The translations under genes and the position numbers were made by a program. Shown piece by piece: positions 42,554 through 50,707 of a DNA stretch of 64,000 nt. Position 1 is the stretch's first letter. Each line of letters begins with the position of its first letter. The stretch comes from CBDAQA01 sp965247815. Its GTDB lineage: Bacteria; Planctomycetota; Phycisphaerae; Tepidisphaerales; Tepidisphaeraceae. Under the pieces are notes generated by a model that was not told where the DNA came from, did no database searches, and saw only the letters and a program-made list of their open reading frames with translations. Location: positions 124,001 to 188,000 of the forward strand of contig CBDFHW010000014.1 in assembly GCA_965247815.1 (NCBI GenBank), written 5' to 3'.

Positions 42554-43435
42554 TTGCCCCACAGTTTGCGCGTGCGAATTACACAGAAACATCAGGACCA
42601 GCTGGTAAAGCACGGGTACGTCATCGTGCCGAATTTTCTGACCGCCGACGAGTTGTCAGCCGCCCACGCGAACATGCTGCGGTACGTTCCCACCGCCGAC
42701 GAACTCACCGCCACGCCCGAGCGGTACGCGTTCGTCTTCGACGACCCCGAACACCTGCAGACCGAGTTCCCGTTCGCCGGTAACGCGCTGAACGACATCT
42801 CGACTCACCCGGAGATTGTCGGGTTCGTCGAGCGCGTGCTCGGCACGCCGGACGTGCTGCTCAGCCAGGCGGCGATCTGGGCGAAGTATGCCGGCACCGG
42901 GAATTTCGAGCAGGGGCTTCACCTCGACTACCAGGGCAACACGCTGGTCGTCCCCCGCGACGACGGCGACTACCGCCAGGTGAACATGATCCTGTACTAC
43001 AGCGACGTCACCGACGAGATGGGCCCCACGTACGTCGTGTCACAAGAGAAAACAACCAATTTGCCGCTCTGGCCCACGCACCGCACTCGGAAACGCAACG
43101 CCGACCTGTACGAACACGAACGGCCCGTGCTGGCCAATCCGGGTGATCTACTGATCTTCGGCATGCGCACCTGGCACCGCGCCAGCGACATCACCGCCGA
43201 AACCGGCGCCCGGTTCAGCCATCATCTGGTGTACCGCTCGGCCGGTCAGAACTTTCAGGGCTACCACCATTGGCCGAAGCACGGCGAAAATGAGCAATTG
43301 CAGAGCTTCATTACCCGCGGCACGCCGAAGCAGAGGGAAGTGTTGGGATTCCCCAAAGCGAGCGATCCGTATTGGAACGCAGAGACCCGGGCGGCGGTGA
43401 AGCTACGGTATCCGGGGATCAGTCTCGTGGATTAG
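42554..43435 (+). CDS. Phytanoyl-CoA dioxygenase-like Fe(II)/2-oxoglutarate oxygenase
   Basis: A 293-residue protein. It shows GYVIVPNFLTADEL at the N-terminus, the iron-binding HxD in LHLDYQGN, and the distal His in GMRTWHRAS. The Arg for 2-oxoglutarate is probably in GARFSHHLVYR. The protein family hydroxylates diverse small molecules. Its position right after hpnG raises the possibility that it modifies hopanoids or lipids, but this is not shown. The TTG at 42554 is used; a GTG at 42572 would be equally reasonable. Confidence 0.82.
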   Translation: MPHSLRVRITQKHQDQLVKHGYVIVPNFLTADELSAAHANMLRYVPTADELTATPERYAFVFDDPEHLQTEFPFAGNALNDISTHPEIVGFVERVLGTPDVLLSQAAIWAKYAGTGNFEQGLHLDYQGNTLVVPRDDGDYRQVNMILYYSDVTDEMGPTYVVSQEKTTNLPLWPTHRTRKRNADLYEHERPVLANPGDLLIFGMRTWHRASDITAETGARFSHHLVYRSAGQNFQGYHHWPKHGENEQLQSFITRGTPKQREVLGFPKASDPYWNAETRAAVKLRYPGISLVD

Positions 43436-43467
43436 CGACTAGCTCAAAAGTAGGTAGAGTTACGACG

Positions 43468-43683
43468 ATGATCACCCTTCGAGCAAAATTCGATGGAACT
43501 GTTCTGATTCCGATCGATCCCTTGAATCTTGTCACCGGGCAGGTTGTCGAACTGCAAGTCGTATCGAAGGTTCCGTCGGGCTCGCCGGCAGAAATTCTAT
43601 CAGCGATGCAATCAACTCCGCACATACCTGCTGAGGACGTCGATGCGATGGAACGAGTGATCAGAGAAGCACATGAGCCGTAA
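43468..43683 (+). CDS. Orphan antitoxin-like protein (AF2212/DUF104-like)
   Basis: A 71-residue protein. The N-terminal strand pair ITLRAKFDGTVLIPIDPLNLVTGQVVELQVV is that of DUF104/AF2212-like antitoxins, with an acidic tail ending VIREAHEP. The ATG at 43468 fits this. Normally a PIN-domain gene would follow with overlap; here a frame opening at an ATG overlapping the stop has only 16 codons. I see no toxin gene in the following 240 bp, so it appears to be orphan or left over. Confidence 0.65.
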   Translation: MITLRAKFDGTVLIPIDPLNLVTGQVVELQVVSKVPSGSPAEILSAMQSTPHIPAEDVDAMERVIREAHEP

Positions 43684-43843
43684 ATCGCGGATGATGACTT
43701 TGAGTTGGTGTGTCACGCCGTGAAAGTTCAAGCCGTCGTTATTTAAAACGAAGCTTGACAGCCACAGCTGCAAAATCGACAACGAGCGGCGAAAACAAAG
43801 CGACATTTTTTCATGGACTAAATAGAAATGTTCAAAAGCTATG

Positions 43844-43910
43844 TTTAGCGGCTGTCCCACCGGGACGCCTTTGCCCGGAAAAAGGGCGTCCCTGCGGGAC
43901 AGCCGCTAGA
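43844..43910. repeat. Dispersed palindromic repeat, copy A3
   Basis: The arms of ~27 bp are inverted copies starting TTTAGCGGCTGTCCC on the left, with TCTAGCGGCTGTCCC as reverse complement on the right. Small hairpins (GTCCC-ACC-GGGAC) lie in each arm. It sits between the orphan antitoxin (plus) and the MoeB-rhodanese gene (minus), which converge here, and may end both transcripts. Confidence 0.85.
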
Positions 43911-43926
43911 CTTCATGTGGCTTCCA

Positions 43927-45234
43927 TCAGTACTGCGGCCCGCCCGGATTCACGTCCTTATTCCACAACAAGATCCCGCCGGCCATGCTCTTTACGTCTT
44001 TGAAGCCATTCTGCTTCAGTAGTTTCGCGAACTGCAGGGACCTGCCGCCGCTGCGGCAATGGACGATGACCTTTTCGCCTTCGTGCCCTTTGAGTTCACC
44101 GAACCGGGCGGCCAGTTGCTGCAACGGGATCAGCTTCGCGCCTTCGATCTTGGTGATCGCAAATTCGTTGGGCAACCGGCAGTCGATGAAGACGAAATTT
44201 TCTTTACTGTCGAGCATCGACTTCACTTCACGCGGGGTCACTTCCCAGGTCGGGTCGAACCCGTAACCGGGGGGTAAACCTTTGGCATCCAGCGATGAAT
44301 CAGCCACGGGAGCTCCTTTTGCCTGCTTTGCTTCGGCGACGGTTTCGGCCAGCGACTTGGGGTCCAGCGCCGGGACGCCGCAGAACTGTTCGTAATCGAT
44401 CGGTTCGGTGATGGTCGGGTTGGGGCCGCACACCGGGCAGGTCGGGTCACGCCGCAGCTTGAACGTTTTGAACTCCAGGTCCATCGCATTGAACGTGGTC
44501 AGTTTCCCGATCGCGGGGGTACCGATGCCGAGGATCAGCTTGATGACTTCGTTCGCCTGCAGCGTCCCGATGATGCCGGGAAGCACGCCGAGCACACCGC
44601 CCTCGGCGCAACTCGGGACAGACCCCGGGTCCGGCGGTTCGGGGTACATGCAGCGATAGCACGGCCCCATTTCACCGGGCCGAAGTGGGTTAGCCAAGTG
44701 CGGGGCGAAGACCGTGATCATTCCCTCGAAGCGGAAGATCGAGCCGTACACGTTCGGCTTTTTAAGGATTACGCAGGCGTCGTTGACACAGTACCGGGTC
44801 GGGAAGTTGTCGGTCCCGTCGATGATCACGTCATACGCAGCCACCAGATCCAGCACGTTGGTGCTGTCGACGATCGTCTTGTGCTCGATCAGCTTCACGT
44901 CCGAGTTCAGGTCGCGCAGCCGGTTCGCGGCCGCTTTCACTTTGTCTTCACCGATGCTCGCGGTCCCGAAAAGGATCTGCCGCTGCAGATTGCTGGGGCT
45001 GACCACATCAACATCGGCAAGCCCGATCGTGCCGACACCCGCCGCGGCAAGGTACAGCGCGATCGGACACCCCAACCCGCCGGCCCCGATACACAGGACC
45101 CGCGCGTTCAGCAGCTTCTTCTGACCTTCGGTTCCCACCTCGGGAAGGATCAAATGTCGTTTGTACCGGTTGATCTGTTCGTTGCTCAGCGGGCGATCGA
45201 TCGGCGTGGAGACTGGTTCGGCAAGCAGTGTCAT
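43927..45234 (-). CDS. MoeB/ThiF-type adenylyltransferase fused to a rhodanese domain
   Basis: A 435-residue protein. The N-terminal ~270 residues form the E1-like domain: NRYKRHLILPEVG, VLCIGAGGLGCPIALYLA (ATP-binding), LADVDVVSPSNLQRQ, DGTDNFPTRY. Zinc-type cysteines are in PCYRCMYP and PTCPVCGP, and SCAEGGVLGVLPG has the conserved cysteine. The C-terminal rhodanese domain ends with HCRSGGRS, the active-site Cys393. This MoeBR/MoeZ-type layout adenylates and thiolates ubiquitin-like sulfur carriers (MoaD, ThiS or CysO). GAGGA precedes the ATG. A structured leader region lies upstream at 45351-45516. Confidence 0.9.
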   Translation of the reverse strand: MTLLAEPVSTPIDRPLSNEQINRYKRHLILPEVGTEGQKKLLNARVLCIGAGGLGCPIALYLAAAGVGTIGLADVDVVSPSNLQRQILFGTASIGEDKVKAAANRLRDLNSDVKLIEHKTIVDSTNVLDLVAAYDVIIDGTDNFPTRYCVNDACVILKKPNVYGSIFRFEGMITVFAPHLANPLRPGEMGPCYRCMYPEPPDPGSVPSCAEGGVLGVLPGIIGTLQANEVIKLILGIGTPAIGKLTTFNAMDLEFKTFKLRRDPTCPVCGPNPTITEPIDYEQFCGVPALDPKSLAETVAEAKQAKGAPVADSSLDAKGLPPGYGFDPTWEVTPREVKSMLDSKENFVFIDCRLPNEFAITKIEGAKLIPLQQLAARFGELKGHEGEKVIVHCRSGGRSLQFAKLLKQNGFKDVKSMAGGILLWNKDVNPGGPQY

Positions 45235-45350
45235 AGTTGTGTCCTCGAACTCTTCAAAACAATGTTAGTCACGTAAAACAGAATCGCGAGGGTTCGGGAG
45301 GTCCGCTCGACGGCCGGGACGATGAAAACAACCAGACGGCAGGAACTAAC

Positions 45351-45376
45351 AAAAAAACCATGCCCAAAAGGCATGG
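45351..45376 (-). terminator. Intrinsic terminator of the candidate RNA
   Basis: A perfect 7-bp stem (CCATGCC/GGCATGG, positions 45358-45364 and 45370-45376) with a 5-nt loop, followed on the minus strand by TTTTTTT (45357-45351). It lies between the promoter and the MoeB-rhodanese start, so it could act as an attenuator. Confidence 0.85.
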
Positions 45377-45481
45377 CCGAAATAGCGTAATTGCAGGGCA
45401 GAGGATCTGCCGCGCTTTAGCTGTTTCGGGCCGCAAGCTGCGATTCAAATCGCCCTGGAGCAGATGCTCCGTTTCAGTTTC
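45351..45481 (-). ncRNA. Candidate structured RNA (free sRNA or leader of the MoeB-rhodanese gene)
   Basis: Reading the minus strand from the predicted start (45481) gives about 131 nt. Hairpins in order: GGAGCA-TC-TGCTCC (45457-45470); GCGATT-TG-AATCGC (45440-45453), with GGGC...GCCC outside it; GGCAGA-TCC-TCTGCC (45397-45411). A possible closing helix is CTGAAA (45472-45477) with TTTCGG (45377-45382). The last stem is CCATGCC-TTTTG-GGCATGG followed by seven T residues. A -35/-10 promoter lies directly upstream. The gene it points to starts 117 nt beyond the terminator. No match to a known riboswitch consensus (TPP, Moco, SAM, cobalamin) was recognised. Confidence 0.6.
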
Positions 45482-45487
45482 CAAAAG

Positions 45488-45516
45488 ATCATACGGAGAT
45501 CCCGCTTTATCGTCAA
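45488..45516 (-). promoter_or_regulatory. Sigma-70-type promoter of the candidate RNA
   Basis: On the minus strand TTGACG (45516-45511) and TATGAT (45493-45488) are separated by exactly 17 bp. Both differ from consensus by one base. The expected transcription start is the G at about 45481. In a genome this GC-rich such a match is rare. Confidence 0.75.
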
Positions 45517-45682
45517 GCGTTGCGGCAAGTCTTGGTGCTGCCAATGCAGAGATTACTAAGCCTCGCCGAGACAATCGGCACGATTGAACATGGTGGTAGC
45601 GAGCTTAAGCGACGCGGGTGTCTCGCCTTCGCCGACTCTGTTATAGTCCGACCGGAAACGAAATGCGGGCGGCGGAGAATGA

Positions 45683-47800
45683 ATGCACATCGAATCGATC
45701 GAGCGGAAAATCTACTTCAGTGGGAGCGTCTACTCCGCGCCAGTGGACGCCGCGGCGTCGGCGTTGGCGTCGATCAACGCGTCACCTTCGGAGGTCCTTC
45801 GAACGGCCGCGAACGGGGTCGGCGCGCCTGACGCGACGCCCGACCCGGCGACCGCGAACCTCATCGAATATCACGACGGGCTCTCGCTTTACGTTTATCC
45901 CGACGGAGCGGGGCACCCGACCGTCGGCGTGGGCCTGAACCTCGACCGCACCGGCGGGGCGAGCGGCGCCGACACCCTGCTGGCCGCGGCCGGGCTGAAT
46001 TACGATTCGATCCTGACCAGTTGGACGAGCACGAAGCAGCTCTGGGTCCAAAAAGGGCACAGCCTTAACCAGCTGAAGACCGGGACGGCAGCCCAGATCA
46101 AGAACTGGTTCAAATTCGTCGATCAGTCCCCGTCCGTGACTGAGCCGGTGATCACCGAAGCGGACGCGAATCGCCTGCTGGCGGACTCGATCGGGGCTAC
46201 CGTCAGCGGTGTTGGCGGTTCGGTAGGACCGGCGTTCTACGAACTGGATCGCGACCCGCAAATCGCGTTGATCGATCTGGCTTTTCATGCCAATGGGACC
46301 GCCGGATTTACAAAGCTGGTCGCCGAACTCCGAGGCGACGCTACCGGCGCGACCGACTACGCCGCCGCCGCCGATACCATCGTGCTCGCCAACGAAGCCG
46401 CCGACGTCACCACCGCCAGCCGATTCAGTGACGACCGCGTGCTGATGCGTCACGGCGAGTTCCCCACGACGCTTACGCTTTCGCCGTCGTCGGAAACGCT
46501 CGCGCCGGGCGTCTCACTTCAACTCGATCTGTCGCAGCAGAACTCACGCGGGAAAAAAATTCTCCTTGCCAGCGACAAGTTCACGTACTCGACGGCCGCC
46601 CCGGAGATTGCGAGCGTGAACGACGAGGGCCTGGTTCTCGCCGCGTCGGGGGGCAAGACCACGATCCTTTACGGGCTGGTCGACGACCCCGCGCTGAACG
46701 CGCAGACGGCTGTCACTGTAAATGACGGCACCGGCGTTTCGGCGGAGGTGCAGGACTTGAACCCCGTGGTGATCGCGCCCCCGAACGTCGTGGCGGGGGA
46801 CACGATCGAAATCACCGCGACGCTGGGAACAGCCACCGGCGTGAATAAGAACGACAACGGGGCGACACTGATCATCGAAAGCGATGGCGGATTTTCTCGA
46901 TCGGTCGGCGTTTACAACCGGCCGTTCGAATTCAGCACGATCGCCGTCACCGACGGGCAATCGTTCACTGCCCGCATCACCGCCGACGAATCCGGAGAGG
47001 ACGCCGTCGTCACCACCCGCGTGATTAAGCACCCGACCGTTACATTCACGGACACGGTCAAAGCAACGCTCGGCCGGCTCGCGGCCGATTTCGACGAGCT
47101 CGCCTTGAATGCCGTCACGACCAGCACGACGCGGACGCTGCTGAGCGCGCCGCTCACGGCATCCAACGTGATCGCGGCACAGGCCGGGCTGCTCGGGAAC
47201 GAACTGAATTATGTGGTCGCGGTCAACGTCCCCGATTCGCATTTTCAGTCGATCGCGGCGGTCGCTTCTGTGCCGCCGTTTCTCCACCCGGTGAAGGCGT
47301 CGAAATCACTGCCGGTGTACCTCGCCTCGCCGTTGACGGCGCTGCAGTCCAACGCCGCCCGATTACTGGCCGTGCTGCAGGCCGCGGACACGACCGCCAA
47401 CCGCGTCGAAGGCGCGGTAACCGCCGGCAACGTCGCGTGGGCGGCGCGCCAGCGCGCGGTCCTGCTCCGTTTGAATCACGCCGCGGCAGCGCTGTTGAAA
47501 CGCCACGCCGCGATCCTGTCGCGCGTCGCCGCTGTGATCGACCGCGCGGGCGGCATTGACCCGGTCGGGCCGGCCGACGCGCTCACCACCGAGCAGACCG
47601 TCCAGGCCAACGGGCTGCCGTTCCCGGTCGTGCAGGTTATGCAGGAACTGGGCGCGAACTCGGTCGCCGTCAACGCGGCCGAACGAACATTGTTCGTCCA
47701 GAACACTACGGTGGTGAACGGCTCGACCACCGCGGCGATGACGTCAGCAAACCTGGCCGCCGACCTGCAGGCCGCGATCCGCGCCCTGGGTGGGAAGTAG
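45683..47800 (+). CDS. Large protein with lysozyme-like (GH24-type) domain and Ig-like region
   Basis: A 705-residue protein. The N-terminus MHIESIERKIYFSGSV resembles the short 'E-x-L-E-x-R-x-L-x-SG' start of many exported planctomycete proteins. Residues ~57-235 look like a muramidase/pesticin-type lysozyme fold: LIEYHDGLSLYVYPDGAGHPTVGVGLNLDR with the candidate catalytic Glu in IEYHDG, and later PQIALIDLAFHANGTAGF. A Big_2-like beta domain follows (TTLTLSPSSETLAPGVSLQLDLS ... LASGGKTTILYGL). The C-terminal ~250 residues have helical stretches rich in Ala and no recognised domain. GGAG precedes the ATG. Confidence 0.55.
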   Translation: MHIESIERKIYFSGSVYSAPVDAAASALASINASPSEVLRTAANGVGAPDATPDPATANLIEYHDGLSLYVYPDGAGHPTVGVGLNLDRTGGASGADTLLAAAGLNYDSILTSWTSTKQLWVQKGHSLNQLKTGTAAQIKNWFKFVDQSPSVTEPVITEADANRLLADSIGATVSGVGGSVGPAFYELDRDPQIALIDLAFHANGTAGFTKLVAELRGDATGATDYAAAADTIVLANEAADVTTASRFSDDRVLMRHGEFPTTLTLSPSSETLAPGVSLQLDLSQQNSRGKKILLASDKFTYSTAAPEIASVNDEGLVLAASGGKTTILYGLVDDPALNAQTAVTVNDGTGVSAEVQDLNPVVIAPPNVVAGDTIEITATLGTATGVNKNDNGATLIIESDGGFSRSVGVYNRPFEFSTIAVTDGQSFTARITADESGEDAVVTTRVIKHPTVTFTDTVKATLGRLAADFDELALNAVTTSTTRTLLSAPLTASNVIAAQAGLLGNELNYVVAVNVPDSHFQSIAAVASVPPFLHPVKASKSLPVYLASPLTALQSNAARLLAVLQAADTTANRVEGAVTAGNVAWAARQRAVLLRLNHAAAALLKRHAAILSRVAAVIDRAGGIDPVGPADALTTEQTVQANGLPFPVVQVMQELGANSVAVNAAERTLFVQNTTVVNGSTTAAMTSANLAADLQAAIRALGGK

Positions 47801-47960
47801 CGAATCGAACGAACCGAACCGGCGTTTGGCCGTCGAGCTGAAAAATGCGCGACCTGCGGGCTTGCACGATCTGCCGCGGATCGGCATTCTTAAAGCGACC
47901 CTCGAACGACGGGTTCGGAGCGGTCGGTCGAACAGTGCGAATTCACATCTGAGGCGCGGA

Positions 47961-49115
47961 ATGGCGACATCCCTTTTTCGACGTAATGTTTGTCTATCGA
48001 CACTTTTGCTCGCGTTGTCGTGCTCGTGCGCGACGACCCAGCCCCAATCAGGAAAAACAATGCAGACAAGTTTTGGTACCACCGCCGACGGCAAAGCCGT
48101 GACGCTTTACACGCTGACCAACGCCAAGGGAGCGTCGGTCCAACTGATCAATTTCGGCGCGACGATTACCCACCTGATGGTGCCGGACAAGACCGGCAAG
48201 ATGGCGGACGTCGTGCTCGGGTTCGATAATTTGAAACAATACGAAACCGAAAGCCCGTACTTCGGCTGCGTCGCCGGTCGGGTCGCGAATCGAATCGCCA
48301 AGGGCACGTTCGAGGTCGACGGAACCGCCTATCACCTGGCCGTCAATAACGGCGTGAACGCTTTGCACGGCGGACTGAAAGGATACGACAAGCGAGTCTG
48401 GGACGGCGAGGAAGTCGCGTCGTCCGACGGGTCCGCCGTGAAGTTTACGCTGACCGATCCGGACGGCACCGAGGGTTACCCGGGCACGGTCAAGGTCTCC
48501 GTGACGTACACGCTGACCGATGCGAACGCGATCCGAATCGAATACGCGGCCACCACAGATAAGGCCACCCCGATCAACCTGACGAATCACACGTACTGGA
48601 ACCTTCAGGACGCCGGCGCAAGCGACATCGGGAATCACATTCTCAAGCTCGAAGCCGACCAGTACACGCCCGTGGACGCGACGCAGATTCCGACCGGTGA
48701 GATCGCGGCCGTGAAGGACACGCCGATCGATTTTACGACCCCCAAACCGATGGGTCAGGACCGCCACGAAATGACCGGTGACCCGGCCGGGTACGACCAC
48801 AACCTGGTGCTCCGGGATCAGGACGGCTCGCTGGGCAAGGCGCTGGAAGTGTACGAACCGGTCACGGGCCGGGTGATGGAAATGTGGACCACGGAGCCGG
48901 GCGTTCAGTTTTACACCGGAAACTTTCTGACCGGAAAGGTGGTCGGCAAGGGCGGGATCGCGTACCAGAAACACCACGCGTTCGCGTTCGAAGCGCAGCA
49001 CTTCCCGGATTCGGTGAATCACCCGAAGTTCCCCAGCACGATCCTTCGACCAGGCAAGACGTACCGGCAGGTGACCGAGTACCGATTCTCGACCGCAGAG
49101 CAATCACCGCTGTAA
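47961..49115 (+). CDS. galM: Aldose 1-epimerase (secreted lipoprotein form)
   Basis: A 384-residue protein. The signal LSTLLLALSCSC suggests an exported lipoprotein. The galactose-mutarotase domain shows INFGATITHLMVPDKTGK, VAGRVANRIAKGTF, NGVNALHGGLKGYDKRVW, the catalytic His in NLTNHTYWNL, and the catalytic Glu in FAFEAQHFPDS. It interconverts the alpha and beta anomers of aldohexoses. The ATG at 47961 was chosen because it exposes the signal; an upstream extension would overlap the previous gene. An intrinsic terminator follows at 49212. Confidence 0.93.
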   Translation: MATSLFRRNVCLSTLLLALSCSCATTQPQSGKTMQTSFGTTADGKAVTLYTLTNAKGASVQLINFGATITHLMVPDKTGKMADVVLGFDNLKQYETESPYFGCVAGRVANRIAKGTFEVDGTAYHLAVNNGVNALHGGLKGYDKRVWDGEEVASSDGSAVKFTLTDPDGTEGYPGTVKVSVTYTLTDANAIRIEYAATTDKATPINLTNHTYWNLQDAGASDIGNHILKLEADQYTPVDATQIPTGEIAAVKDTPIDFTTPKPMGQDRHEMTGDPAGYDHNLVLRDQDGSLGKALEVYEPVTGRVMEMWTTEPGVQFYTGNFLTGKVVGKGGIAYQKHHAFAFEAQHFPDSVNHPKFPSTILRPGKTYRQVTEYRFSTAEQSPL

Positions 49116-49211
49116 TACGGCTCTCGCCGAATTCGTTCGCCGTTTTAAAGGGAGCCGCGGGTGAATACCCGTCGGCCCGAACTGTAGACGGCGGGGCGGG
49201 GCAAACCATTA

Positions 49212-49251
49212 CCCAAGGCCGGACTCTTCCGAGTCCGGCCTTGGGTTTTTT
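49212..49251 (+). terminator. Intrinsic terminator after galM
   Basis: A perfect 15-bp stem (CCCAAGGCCGGACTC / GAGTCCGGCCTTGGG) with the loop TTCC is followed by TTTTTTT on the plus strand. It ends the galM transcript and lies just before the convergent coaX gene, whose stop is at 49250. Confidence 0.95.
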
Positions 49252-50032
49252 AATCGCGCTCGTCACTGTGCTTGATGTAGTGATTCGTGTACGCCAGCGC
49301 GACTCCGTACAGCGTGAGGTCCGGCGCGACCGCGTGCACCAGCTCCCAGCCGGCGAACAGTTTCTCGGCGTCACCGCCGGTCGTGATCAGGTCGGGCCAG
49401 TGACCGAGCTCGGTCGCGTAGCTCTCGACCAGTTCTTTGACCATTCCGCGGACGCCGGTGTAAACGCCCTGCAGGATCGCCTCGCGGGTGTCTCGCCCGA
49501 TCCCCGGCGCGAGCGGGGTCAGCTCGACCGGCGGCAGCTTCGCCGTCTTTTCATGCAGCATGCTCAGCATCATCCCCGCACCCGGCGCGATCGCCCCGCC
49601 CAGAAACGCGCCGGTGTCATCACAGCAGTCGACGGTTAACGCAGTCCCCGCGTCGGCGACCACGCAGGCCTTGCCCATCTGTTCGTAAGCGGCCGCCACG
49701 TTCAACACCCGGTCGACGCCCGTCTCCTTCGGTTCCCGCGTCTTCACCTCGATCGGCAGATCCAAATCGGTCCCCACCCACTCGACCGAATGCCCGGTCG
49801 CGAGCTCCGCCGCGTGCTCGACCGATTCCAGCAGCATGGGATTCACGCTCGCCCCGGCCACGGCGGGGCTGTCGGTGTCGGCGATCAACGCCCAGGACTC
49901 GGCGATCTTCCCCTGCCAGTCGGCCCGGTCCTCGTGCGCGATGCGTGTGACGGATTCGAGTTTCCCAGCCACAAAGGTGCCGATCGAGAGGCGGGAGTTC
50001 CCGAGATTTAAAACCAGCAGGTTGATGTCCAT
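49250..50032 (-). CDS. coaX: Type III pantothenate kinase
   Basis: A 260-residue protein. The CoaX motifs are present: LVLNLGNSRLSIG (in place of D-x-GNT), TGVDRVLNVAAAYEQ, VVADAGTALTVD, GGAIAPGAGMM. The first Asp of the phosphate loop is replaced by Asn (LNLGNS), a known variant position. It phosphorylates pantothenate in CoA synthesis and is not feedback-inhibited by CoA in known members. The ATG at 50032 places this motif at the start. Confidence 0.93.
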   Translation of the reverse strand: MDINLLVLNLGNSRLSIGTFVAGKLESVTRIAHEDRADWQGKIAESWALIADTDSPAVAGASVNPMLLESVEHAAELATGHSVEWVGTDLDLPIEVKTREPKETGVDRVLNVAAAYEQMGKACVVADAGTALTVDCCDDTGAFLGGAIAPGAGMMLSMLHEKTAKLPPVELTPLAPGIGRDTREAILQGVYTGVRGMVKELVESYATELGHWPDLITTGGDAEKLFAGWELVHAVAPDLTLYGVALAYTNHYIKHSDERD

Positions 50033-50071
50033 GCGGGGATAATAGCGGAACTTCGGTCGAACCCGCACCCG

Positions 50072-50501
50072 TCAGGACGACGGATCCAAAACGGTCAGAT
50101 CGTGGGCGGCTGCCGCGACGTTCAATTCGAAATCACTTCCGACAAAAATAAGCTGATTTATACGACCGCTTCGCCGTAATGCCGCACGCCGATTGGACCG
50201 CGTCGGCCCCGCGAAGCACATAACGCCGCGTCGGCTCGACGGACAAGGCCATCACCCCAGAATCCAATTCGATGACCTTGAATACCTGAGCGAATTCGCG
50301 ATCCAGTTCGACAAATGCAGATGCAAGATGAGGGTCGGGAGTTGTCGCAGCTCGCGCACGTCTAGTCATCGCGGCCGACACCTCGGAATGCGCAAGGCGA
50401 GAGATCACGATCGAGTTTACACCCCCGATGAGTGCGACCACGCGGTCGGTCCCGCGCTCACGGCGATACGCTTTGACCAGGGCCGACGAATCCAGAAAGT
50501 A
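50072..50501 (-). pseudogene. Frameshifted PIN-domain toxin (VapC) remnant
   Basis: On the minus strand the frame YFLDSSALVKAYRRERGTDR (from 50501) runs into SRLAHSEVSAAM and LRGADAVQSACGITAKRSYK. It then shifts frame near 50155 to continue as LIFVGSDFELNVAAAAHDL, ending at a TGA at 50072-50074. Both parts are typical of a complete PIN toxin, including the Asp residues LDSSA, GADAV and GSDFE. No start codon is present in the first frame, because the codons before YFLD are TAG TCG ACA. A single-base indel and the loss of the start make it non-functional as written. Confidence 0.7.
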
Positions 50502-50507
50502 TGTCGA

Positions 50508-50707
50508 CTATCGCCTGTCACGGACGATGTCATCGGAGAGGGGCCGCCGGGCATCTCAATGGGTTGAAACTGGCGCTCCCCGCTTGCAGCTACCGAAGCT
50601 TCCTCTGGCGATTCCAGAACCTCGATGCTTACCAGAGCGCCTTCGCGTAGATTTGCAGGCTTGTCGAGTGTGATTTGACCGTTCTTCACGTGCCCTCCAT
50701 ACGTCAT
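50508..50707 (-). pseudogene. Frameshifted antitoxin remnant of the same pair
   Basis: The frame from ATG 50707 (MTYGGHVKNGQITLDKPANL ... IEVLES) is typical of a small antitoxin. It should end PLSDDIVRDRR followed by TAG at 50508-50510, but this ending is in another frame. The switch lies at a GGCGGCCCC run (about 50548-50556), where one base seems to be missing. If read without the shift the protein gains an unrelated tail to 50417. The start overlaps the stop of the membrane-protein gene upstream by one base. Confidence 0.65.

Noticed and set aside
43677..43727. A 16-codon frame overlapping the orphan antitoxin stop as a toxin gene
   Set aside because: Too short and without PIN-domain features; kept only as a hint of a lost partner.
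45351..45481. Assigning the RNA to the TPP, Moco, SAM or cobalamin riboswitch classes, or to SRP RNA
   Set aside because: The conserved sequence blocks of those classes were not found; the call stays as an unclassified structured RNA.
45269..45574. A 101-codon minus-strand frame over the candidate RNA
   Set aside because: It runs through the promoter, hairpins and terminator, has no ribosome-binding site, and its composition is unlike a real protein.
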